Below, piece after piece: positions 1 through 5,013 of a stretch of DNA of 6,553 nucleotides. Source of the DNA: an uncultured Clostridia bacterium (lineage in GTDB: Bacteria; Bacillota; Clostridia; Oscillospirales; Butyricicoccaceae); NCBI GenBank assembly GCA_947856675.1, contig CANUCM010000129.1:1-6553 (forward strand), read 5' to 3'. The translations under genes and the position numbers were made by a program. Every line of letters starts with the position of its first letter. Within the stretch, counting starts at the first letter, position 1. The notes under the pieces were generated by a model, which was not told the DNA's origin, made no database searches, and saw nothing but the letters and a program-made list of their open reading frames with translations.

Positions 1-620
1 TCGGACAGGTAAATGGCGTTGCCCAGGCTTTTGCCCATTTTGGCGTTGCCGTCCAGGCCGATAAGGCGGGGGCAGCTGCTCAGCATGATGCGGGGTTCCA
101 CCAGAACGGGGGCGTACATGTCGTTGAAGCGGCGCACGATTTTGCGCGAAAGCTCAAGGTGCGGCGCCTGATCTTCGCCCACGGGCACGAGATGGGCCTT
201 GCAGAAGGTGATATCGGCCGTCTGGCTGACGGGATAGCCGAGAAAGCCGTAGGTCATATCGTCATATCCGTACTGGCTGGCCTCGGTTTTGATGGTGGGG
301 TTGTGGCGCAGCGTGTTGACGGTTACGAGCATGGAATAAAAAACGGTCAGCTCGGCAATGGCCGGAATGGCCGACTGCTGCACCAGCGTGACGATGTTGG
401 GATCGAGGCCGACCGACAGGTTGTCGATGGCGACGTCGAGAATGCTCCCGTGGATGAGGGAGGGGTTTTCAAAGTGCGTGGTCAGGGCCTGAATGTCGGC
501 CAGCAGGATAAAGGTATCGTATTCATTTTGCAGCCTGACGCGGCTTTGCAGGCTGCCCACATAGTGGCCGAGGTGCAGCTTGCCGGTCGTGCGATCGCCG
601 GTTAAAATGCGCTTTTTCAT
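1..620 (-). CDS. trpS: Tryptophanyl-tRNA synthetase, N-terminal part (3' end outside window)
   Basis: Charges tRNA-Trp with tryptophan using ATP, in the cytoplasm; class I aminoacyl-tRNA synthetase. Translating the minus strand from the ATG at 620-618 gives an open frame of 206 residues to the window edge. The N-terminus reads MKKRILTGDRTTGKLHLGHY, with the class I HIGH-type signature as HLGH at residues 16-19. Further family landmarks are ADIQALTTHF (41-50), a GYPVSQTADI segment (128-137), GEDQAPH (148-154) and the KMSKS-type loop as KMGKS at 194-198, just before the edge. Bacterial TrpRS is about 330-340 residues, so roughly 130 C-terminal residues are missing here. The start is supported by a GGGGAG ribosome binding site about 9 bases upstream and by a near-consensus promoter at 657-685. 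It is transcribed divergently from the DUF1858 gene. The identification is firm; the KMGKS variant is the only oddity. Confidence 0.95.
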   Translation of the reverse strand, partial: MKKRILTGDRTTGKLHLGHYVGSLQSRVRLQNEYDTFILLADIQALTTHFENPSLIHGSILDVAIDNLSVGLDPNIVTLVQQSAIPAIAELTVFYSMLVTVNTLRHNPTIKTEASQYGYDDMTYGFLGYPVSQTADITFCKAHLVPVGEDQAPHLELSRKIVRRFNDMYAPVLVEPRIMLSSCPRLIGLDGNAKMGKSLGNAIYLS

Positions 621-656
621 AAGTGGCAACTCCCCAAGTTATCAGCATATGGAAAT

Positions 657-685
657 ATCATAGCGCGCCGGGGCGGGAATGTCAA
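657..685 (-). promoter_or_regulatory. Sigma-A-type promoter of trpS
   Basis: Read on the minus strand, a perfect -35 box TTGACA (685-680) is followed by a 17-base spacer and the -10 box TATGAT (662-657), one mismatch from TATAAT. Transcription should begin near 650, leaving a leader of only about 30 bases before the trpS ATG. That leaves no room for a T-box or an attenuator. Assignment rests on hexamer match and spacing. Confidence 0.8.
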
Positions 686-702
686 GAAATTGCATAAAGG
701 CA

Positions 703-731
703 TTGAAAAAGAGAGGCAAAGAGGGTATAAT
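703..731 (+). promoter_or_regulatory. Sigma-A-type promoter of the DUF1858 gene
   Basis: TTGAAA (703-708), a 17-base spacer and a perfect TATAAT (726-731) form a near-consensus promoter. The predicted start near 738 gives a leader of about 37 bases containing the ribosome binding site at 763-770. It is back to back with the trpS promoter, with the two -35 boxes 17 bases apart (686-702), so the polymerases face away from each other. Confidence 0.8.
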
Positions 732-762
732 AACCCATATTGGACAAGTACATTATAGCAAT

Positions 763-770
763 GGAGGTGA
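763..770 (+). promoter_or_regulatory. Ribosome binding site fixing the DUF1858 start
   Basis: GGAGGTGA matches the 16S anti-Shine-Dalgarno sequence almost fully and ends 5 bases before the ATG at 776. It selects that ATG over the in-frame TTG at 740, which lies upstream of this site, practically at the predicted transcription start. Confidence 0.85.
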
Positions 771-775
771 CAAGT

Positions 776-976
776 ATGACTGTTACCAAGCAGAGCCTGA
801 TTGGCGAGGTGCTGGATTTTGACGTCAACACCGCGCAGTTTTTCTTTGAAATCGGCATGCACTGCCTGGGCTGCCCCTCGTCCCGTGGGGAGAGCATTGA
901 GGAGGCCTGTGCCGTTCACGGCACCAATGCCGACGAACTGGTCGCGAAAATCAACGCCTACTTCCAGTCGAAGTAA
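776..976 (+). CDS. DUF1858 / hybrid-cluster-protein-associated redox-disulfide domain protein
   Basis: A 66-residue cytoplasmic protein consisting of a single small domain. The core reads IGEVLDFDVNTAQFFFEIGM followed by HCLGCPSS, with a CxxC pair at C30 and C33 and a third cysteine at C45 in the EEACAVHG segment. This pattern matches the DUF1858 family, including the group named hybrid-cluster-protein-associated redox disulfide domain. Members are presumed to act through the cysteine pair, by thiol-disulfide exchange or metal binding, but I know of no firmly established biochemical role. No hybrid cluster protein or other redox partner lies in this window, so the gene seems to be its own transcription unit, between its promoter (703-731) and a hairpin (1001-1028). 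The start at 776 is chosen for its strong ribosome binding site; a longer frame from TTG 740 would add 12 unsupported residues. Family assignment is confident; function is open. Confidence 0.88.
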   Translation: MTVTKQSLIGEVLDFDVNTAQFFFEIGMHCLGCPSSRGESIEEACAVHGTNADELVAKINAYFQSK

Positions 977-1000
977 GCGGCAGACGGCAGAAAAAGAAAA

Positions 1001-1037
1001 CCCCGCAAAATCCGCGGATTTTGCGGGGTGCTCTTTT
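1001..1037 (+). terminator. Rho-independent terminator after the DUF1858 gene (possibly bidirectional or leaky)
   Basis: Positions 1001-1028 form a perfect 28-base palindrome: a 12-bp stem starting CCCCGCAAAATC with a CGCG loop. On the plus strand it is followed by TGCTCTTTT, an interrupted T-tract. On the minus strand it is followed by TTTTCTTTTT (complement of 991-1000), a better tract, though no minus-strand gene is seen upstream of it. The T-tract also sits inside a second inverted repeat, CTCTTTTCAAAAGAG (1031-1045). The trmK start is only 41 bases beyond the stem. Confidence 0.8.
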
Positions 1038-1056
1038 CAAAAGAGGTATGAAGGAG

Positions 1057-1061
1057 AGGAG
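1057..1061 (+). promoter_or_regulatory. Ribosome binding site fixing the trmK start
   Basis: AGGAG ends 7 bases before the ATG at 1069; a second AAGGAG copy at 1051-1056 overlaps it upstream. The alternative in-frame ATG at 1048 has only a purine run directly abutting it, so 1069 is preferred. Confidence 0.7.
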
Positions 1062-1068
1062 CAGTGCA

Positions 1069-1725
1069 ATGAACCTGACCCCGCGCCTGCTGTGCGCGGC
1101 CGAGCTGTGCCGCGGCGCCGGCAGTGTGATAGATGTCGGCTGTGATCATGCGCATTTGTGTGTGGAGCTGGTGCGGCGCGGCGTGCAGCGTGCGTATGCG
1201 TCGGATGTGCGGGAAGGGCCGCTGGAACGCGCCCGGCAGACGGTGGAGCGTTTTTCCATGCAGGAACGCATCCGCACGGTGCTGTGCGACGGGCTGCAGG
1301 CGTTCGGCCCCGACACGGCCGAAGTCATTGTCATATGCGGAATGGGCGGGGACACTATCTGCCGGATTCTGGAGCAGGCGCCGTGGTCGCTTTCCGGGCG
1401 GCAGCTTCTGGTGCTGCAGCCCATGACGCGCGCGCAGACGCTGCGGCAGTTTCTGGCGCGCCGCGGCTGCATTGTGGAAGATGAGCGGCTGGCGCGCGAA
1501 TGGGACAAGCTGTACTGCATCATGGCCGTGCGCGGCGGGCACGCCCCGCACGAGGCCGAAAACCTGGGGCTGTTTTCCGACAGTATGCGCAAAGACCCTC
1601 TCTTTAAAGAATATACGGGCCGGCTGTGCGAGCGGCTGCGGGCCGCGGCCGAGGGCCGCCGTCTGGCGGGGCTGGACGGCGGGGAGCAGGCGCGCATGCT
1701 GGCCCTTTTGCAAAAGGAAGTATAG
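1069..1725 (+). CDS. trmK: tRNA (adenine(22)-N1)-methyltransferase, TrmK family
   Basis: Predicted SAM-dependent enzyme that methylates N1 of A22 in the D-loop region of certain tRNAs, in the cytoplasm. The 218-residue product has the family's N-terminal Rossmann-type methyltransferase fold. VIDVGCDHAHL (20-30) is the SAM-binding motif I, ASDVREGPLERAR (44-56) the following acidic strand and helix, and VICGMGGDTI (88-97) is the GMGG motif characteristic of the TrmK/COG2384 family. LVLQPM (114-119) follows. The C-terminal tail (about 155-218) is Arg/Glu-rich and predicted helical, matching the coiled-coil extension of the Bacillus subtilis enzyme, slightly shortened. The start at 1069 is set by AGGAG at 1057-1061. 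The stop is 3 bases before rqcH, so the two are almost certainly co-transcribed. No convincing promoter lies between the hairpin at 1001-1028 and this start, so expression may depend on read-through from the DUF1858 promoter. The family is clear; the exact target base is inferred by homology. Confidence 0.9.
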   Translation: MNLTPRLLCAAELCRGAGSVIDVGCDHAHLCVELVRRGVQRAYASDVREGPLERARQTVERFSMQERIRTVLCDGLQAFGPDTAEVIVICGMGGDTICRILEQAPWSLSGRQLLVLQPMTRAQTLRQFLARRGCIVEDERLAREWDKLYCIMAVRGGHAPHEAENLGLFSDSMRKDPLFKEYTGRLCERLRAAAEGRRLAGLDGGEQARMLALLQKEV

Positions 1726-1728
1726 GAT

Positions 1729-3435
1729 ATGCCGCTGGATGCATTGACCATCGGCGCACTGGCACAGGAGCTGCACCAGCAGCTGGAGCAGGCGCGCGTG
1801 GACAAGATTTACATGCCCCGGCCCGGGGAGGCCGTGTTTTACCTGCGTGCCCGGGCGGGGGCCTGCCGGCTTTTGGTGTCGGCAGCGGGGGCCTCGGGGC
1901 GGGCGCACCTGACCGCCCTGCGCCCGGAGAATCCGGAAAGCCCGCCGATGCTGTGCGTCGTATTGCGCAAGCACCTGGCAAACAGCCGGATGGTTTCCGT
2001 GACGCAGCCCGAAGGGGAGCGCATGCTGCGCTTTGACTTTTCGGCCGTCGATGAAATGGGCGAGCGCACAGACCGTGCGCTGGTGTGCGAGCTGACCGGG
2101 CGGCGCACAAACCTGATTTTGCTGGATGCGCAGCAGCGGGTGCTGGCGTGCTTTAAAAAAGTGGATGCAGAGATGTCGCCTGAGCGCCCTGTTTTGCCGG
2201 GGCTTAAATACCGTATGCCGCCGCGGCGCGGCGGCCTGCGGTTTATGCAGGCCGGTGCGGAGGAAATGGAGCGTGCGTCGGCTGCGGCGCTGGCGGCCGC
2301 CGAGCCGGAGCGTGAGCTTGCCCTGTGCCTGGAAGGGCTTTCGCCGTTTCTCGCGCGGGAGCTTTTGTACCGTGCGCGGGGGGATGCCGGCGTGCTGACG
2401 CGCGAGCTGTGCGCGCTGCGGGAAAAAGCGGAGCGCGGCGGGCTTGCGCCGTGGCTTGTAAAGCGCGGCGGACGGCCCGTGGACTTTTCCTGTATCCCCA
2501 TCACCTGCCTTGCGCCGGCCGAATGCGAACAGCTGGGCAGTTTTTCGGAGCTGCTGGATGTCTGCTTTGCGGAAAAGGCGCAGCAGGAAATGCGCAGAAA
2601 CCTGGCTGCGGGACTGCAGAAAACGGTGGCCAGCGCACTGTCGCGCCTGGAGCGCAAGCTGGGCGTGCAGCGGCAGGAGCTGGAGCAGGCCAGGCAGCGT
2701 GAGCGGCTGAAAAACAACGCAGATCTCATCACCGCCAACCTGCATGCCATTGTTCCGGGGCAGCGGGTCGTGCAGGTGGTCGATTATTTTTCGCCCGGGC
2801 TGGAGCAGACGGCGATAGAACTCGACCCGCAGCTCAGCCCGCAGCAGAACGCGCAGCAAATGTATAAAAAATATACCCGGATGAAAAACGCCGAAAGCAA
2901 GCTCAGCGAACAAATTGAGCGCGGCGAACAGGAGCTTGAGTATCTTCGTGCGGTCAGCTATGTGCTGTCGCAGGCCGAGAGCTCGCGGGACATTGACAGC
3001 GTGCGGCAGGAGCTGAGCCAGGCGGGCTATGTCAGAGCGCGCCGCGAAAAGGGGAAAAAGCCCAGGCCGCAGGCCTATGCGCCCCGCCGCTTTGAGCTTC
3101 CCGACGGGTTTGAAGCGCTGTGCGGGCGCAGCAATACGGAAAACGACGAGCTGACCATGCGCAGGTCGCAGAAAAACGACGTGTGGCTGCATGTGCGCGG
3201 CGCGCCGGGCAGCCATGTCATTGTTCCGGTGCGGGACGGGCGCGAACCGACGCCGGCCGCGCTGGAGAGGGCGGCTGCCATTGCGGCGCATTTTTCGTCG
3301 CTTTCCCGGCAGCCGCGGGTACCTGTTGACATGACGCGGGTGCGCCATGTCAAAAAACCGCAGGGCGCGCGGCCCGGAATGGTCAATTATTTTCAGTTTC
3401 AGACCGTGCTTATTGAGCCGGCTTCCGATCTGTAA
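1729..3435 (+). CDS. rqcH: Ribosome quality control protein RqcH (NFACT / FbpA family)
   Basis: Bacterial NEMF/Rqc2 homologue. It binds 50S subunits carrying stalled peptidyl-tRNA and recruits alanyl-tRNA to add C-terminal alanine tails that mark the chain for degradation. Older annotations call it a fibronectin-binding protein. The 568 residues match the usual length. The NFACT-N domain covers about 1-170 (LTIGALAQEL near the start; PPMLCVVLRKHL at 72-83; CELTGRRTNLILLD at 120-133). A helix-hairpin-helix-like middle region spans about 175-240. Charged coiled-coil helices lie at about 285-340 and 372-435. The NFACT-R domain is about 455-568, with NDVWLHVRGAPGSHVIVP (483-500) and KKPQGARPGMVNY (542-554). 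At positions aligned with the alanyl-tRNA-binding D97/R98 of B. subtilis RqcH this protein has E97/R98. No signal peptide is seen. The start at 1729 has AAGGAAG 8 bases upstream inside the end of trmK. A terminator follows the stop directly. Confidence 0.94.
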   Translation: MPLDALTIGALAQELHQQLEQARVDKIYMPRPGEAVFYLRARAGACRLLVSAAGASGRAHLTALRPENPESPPMLCVVLRKHLANSRMVSVTQPEGERMLRFDFSAVDEMGERTDRALVCELTGRRTNLILLDAQQRVLACFKKVDAEMSPERPVLPGLKYRMPPRRGGLRFMQAGAEEMERASAAALAAAEPERELALCLEGLSPFLARELLYRARGDAGVLTRELCALREKAERGGLAPWLVKRGGRPVDFSCIPITCLAPAECEQLGSFSELLDVCFAEKAQQEMRRNLAAGLQKTVASALSRLERKLGVQRQELEQARQRERLKNNADLITANLHAIVPGQRVVQVVDYFSPGLEQTAIELDPQLSPQQNAQQMYKKYTRMKNAESKLSEQIERGEQELEYLRAVSYVLSQAESSRDIDSVRQELSQAGYVRARREKGKKPRPQAYAPRRFELPDGFEALCGRSNTENDELTMRRSQKNDVWLHVRGAPGSHVIVPVRDGREPTPAALERAAAIAAHFSSLSRQPRVPVDMTRVRHVKKPQGARPGMVNYFQFQTVLIEPASDL

Positions 3436-3436
3436 A

Positions 3437-3467
3437 AAAAGCCCGGGCCGGCAAGGCCCGGGCTTTT
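3437..3467. terminator. Bidirectional rho-independent terminator shared by rqcH and the SLH gene
   Basis: A 9-bp GC-only stem, GCCCGGGCC (3441-3449) with GGCCCGGGC (3455-3463), has the loop GGCAA and is extended by AAAA (3437-3440) pairing with TTTT (3464-3467). On the plus strand the stem is followed by TTTT; on the minus strand by TTTTTTT (complement of 3434-3440). It sits between convergent genes and can end both: the rqcH stop is 2 bases before it, and the SLH gene stop codon is 12 bases away on the other side. The longer T-tract serves the SLH gene. Confidence 0.9.
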
Positions 3468-3479
3468 GACGGGAAAAAC

Positions 3480-4790
3480 TCAGTCGGCGGCGGCGCCGAG
3501 CCCCTTTTCCTGCAAAAAGCACATGGTTTTGTACAGAACATCGACGGCCTGCTCGCGGGTCAGCACCTCGTTGGGACGGAAGGTATTGTCGCTGTAAGCC
3601 GGGAGAATGCCGGCGGCGCTGACCGTGGCGACGGAGGAAACCGCCCACTCGGGGATTTCAGCGGTGTCGGCAAAGGTCAGGGTGCGCCCGTCGGTGGTCA
3701 GGTGGGCGGCACGCTGGACAATGCTTGCGGCTTCAGCGCGCGTAATGCCGTCGGCCGCCCGGAAGGAGTGGTTGCCGTCGGCGCCCTTTTGCCCGTAGAC
3801 AATGCCGGAATTGACGGCGGCCGCCACATAGGGCTGCGCCCAGGTGGGAATGGCGTCGTTGTCGGCAAGGCCGGTGCTGACGGCTGCGGTCGGCAGGGGA
3901 AGCTCGGTGGCGGCAGCGGTCAGCGCGACAAATTCGGCGCGGCTGACCGAAAGCTCAGGCTTTAAGAAGCACGCGGCCCCCAGGCGTTCGCCCGTGAGCA
4001 CGCCCTCTTCCGCCAGGCGCACAGCCTGGTAATGCGATGTTGACTGTGCCATGTCGGTGTAGCTTATATCGCTGCCCGAGGGCCGTTTGCGCACCTGTAC
4101 CGTCACGCTGGCTTCGGCAGAGGGATTGCCGTACGCGTCGACGGCCTGGTAGGTGAATACATCCTCTCCGGTCCGGCCTTCCGAGGTATAGCAAAAACCG
4201 GTGTCGGTCAGGGTGACCGTTCCGTGCTCCGGCTGGGAAAGCAGGGTGAAGGTGCATGCGTCGCCGTCGGGGTCCAGTGCGGAAAACGCACCGCACAGCG
4301 GCAGGTCAGGGTAGGTTTCGACACTGAGATCGCGCGCAATGGGCGCGGTGTTTTCTTCAGCGGACAGGTTGAGCGCAACGTTTACGCTGTCGCCCGTGGC
4401 TCCCGTGCGGGAGAAAACCGGGATAAAGGAAAAAGACGTGTGCACATCCCCTTCTGCGGCGGGGGCAAAAGACAGGGCGCTGAGGCTTTCGGCCGAGATG
4501 CTTTCGCCGTGTGCCAGCTCACGTCCGGCCAGGCGAAGCACGCCGGCCGCCTCCTCGGGCAGGCGGGAGAGGACAATGCTTTCCAGCTGCTGCGTGCCTG
4601 TTACGCGGCTTTCGAAATCTTCAAGGGAAAAGGTGACAATATCACCTGGCGCGGCGCTTTTGGCAAAGGTCTGCACAGCGGTGCTGTCGCTGCCCTCGCG
4701 GAAAAAAAGCGCCCGGGCCGGGAAGGCTGCAACGCACAGCGCCGTACACAGGCTGAGCACCCATAAAAGGGTGCGGCGTTTGGTGTTCAA
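3480..4790 (-). CDS. Secreted SLH-domain surface protein with cadherin/Ig-like domains
   Basis: Probable cell-wall-associated protein of 436 residues. The start is a TTG (4790-4788), chosen because AAAGGAGGAG (4805-4796) lies just upstream and because it places a clean signal peptide at the N-terminus: positive NTKRR, hydrophobic 7-23, and signal peptidase I site ARA at 25-27. There is no lipobox, LPxTG or later membrane segment. Residues about 45-145 (PGDIVTFSLEDF onward) resemble cadherin/CSPG-type repeats. Residues about 148-233 are a cadherin-like bacterial Ig domain, with LDPDGDACTF (172-181), EHGTVTL (188-194) and DVFTYQAVDAYGN (210-222). Three SLH repeats follow at about 244-293, 308-361 and 373-423, with SRAE (283-286), TRAE (350-353) and TREQ (411-414) at the TRAE position; the first repeat is the most divergent. 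SLH triplets typically bind pyruvylated secondary wall polymer, so wall anchoring by the C-terminus is inferred. No catalytic domain is recognised; ligand and role are unknown. Confidence 0.88.
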   Translation of the reverse strand: MNTKRRTLLWVLSLCTALCVAAFPARALFFREGSDSTAVQTFAKSAAPGDIVTFSLEDFESRVTGTQQLESIVLSRLPEEAAGVLRLAGRELAHGESISAESLSALSFAPAAEGDVHTSFSFIPVFSRTGATGDSVNVALNLSAEENTAPIARDLSVETYPDLPLCGAFSALDPDGDACTFTLLSQPEHGTVTLTDTGFCYTSEGRTGEDVFTYQAVDAYGNPSAEASVTVQVRKRPSGSDISYTDMAQSTSHYQAVRLAEEGVLTGERLGAACFLKPELSVSRAEFVALTAAATELPLPTAAVSTGLADNDAIPTWAQPYVAAAVNSGIVYGQKGADGNHSFRAADGITRAEAASIVQRAAHLTTDGRTLTFADTAEIPEWAVSSVATVSAAGILPAYSDNTFRPNEVLTREQAVDVLYKTMCFLQEKGLGAAAD

Positions 4791-4795
4791 AAAAA

Positions 4796-4805
4796 CTCCT
4801 CCTTT
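4796..4805 (-). promoter_or_regulatory. Ribosome binding site fixing the TTG start of the SLH gene
   Basis: Read on the minus strand this is AAAGGAGGAG; its AGGAGG core (4803-4798) ends 7 bases before the TTG at 4790-4788. No ATG lies at a usable distance: a start 28 codons further upstream would place a hydrophilic segment before the signal peptide and has no such site. Confidence 0.85.
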
Positions 4806-4998
4806 GAAAGAGCATGAATCTTTGCGGGAAAATGCCCCGGATTTTGAAAATAGTGTTGCTTTTTCCGCGCACATTATTCCCGAAAGAAACGCTGCGGGCG
4901 CAGCGCCAAAATGTGCCTTTTGCCGGGCGCTGCGGGCAAAAAACAGTTGCCTTTTGCGGCGTTTTATGTCAGAATAATACTATCCGCAGCATGGATGC
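4806..4998. other. Intergenic region between divergent SLH gene and guaA, repeat- and hairpin-rich
   Basis: No gene is supported here. It holds two pairs of 10-base direct repeats: CGCTGCGGGC at 4890-4899 and 4928-4937, and TGCCTTTTGC at 4914-4923 and 4948-4957. It also holds several overlapping inverted repeats: 4890-4895/4900-4905 (6 bp), 4899-4907/4926-4934 (9 bp), 4918-4924/4935-4941 (7 bp) and 4935-4939/4947-4951 (5 bp), some of which exclude one another. I do not recognise a purine riboswitch core. No clear minus-strand promoter for the SLH gene was found; AATAAT-like sequence near 4875-4880 lacks a matching -35 box. Confidence 0.5.
4954..4983 (+). promoter_or_regulatory. Possible guaA promoter (weak)
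   Basis: TTGCGG (4954-4959), an 18-base spacer and TACTAT (4978-4983) form a tolerable sigma-A match about 30 bases upstream of the guaA start. A competing reading pairs TTGCCT (4947-4952) with AATAAT (4973-4978), but with a 20-base spacer. Either choice places the hairpins at 4890-4951 wholly or largely upstream of the transcript. Evidence is hexamer similarity only. Confidence 0.3.
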
Positions 4999-5013
4999 AG
5001 GAGGTTTGAAATT

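Noticed and set aside
159..605. 148-codon plus-strand open frame opposite trpS
   Set aside because: The minus-strand frame encodes TrpRS with HLGH and KMGKS motifs; this frame is its antisense shadow.
752..757. Minus-strand TATAAT at 757-752 as a second trpS promoter
   Set aside because: No -35-like hexamer lies 16-18 bases upstream of it, and the perfect TTGACA/TATGAT pair nearer trpS explains expression better.
740..775. Longer DUF1858 reading frame starting at TTG 740
   Set aside because: The start would lie at or right next to the predicted transcription start and before the strong GGAGGTGA site, which fits ATG 776.
958..3648. 896-codon open frame on the minus strand opposite trmK and rqcH
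   Set aside because: The product is a low-information string rich in Arg, His, Gln, Pro and Leu with no recognisable domain. It runs across a terminator and the end of the SLH gene, and is a by-product of GC-rich codon use in the real plus-strand genes.
4224..4977. Plus-strand open frames of 180 and 212 codons opposite the SLH gene
   Set aside because: Both are shadows of the SLH gene on the other strand. The protein strings are basic and repetitive with no domain, whereas the minus-strand frame has a signal peptide and SLH repeats.
4801..5013. Purine riboswitch or T-box in front of guaA
   Set aside because: The conserved core sequences of those elements were not found by eye; only unclassified hairpins and repeats are present.
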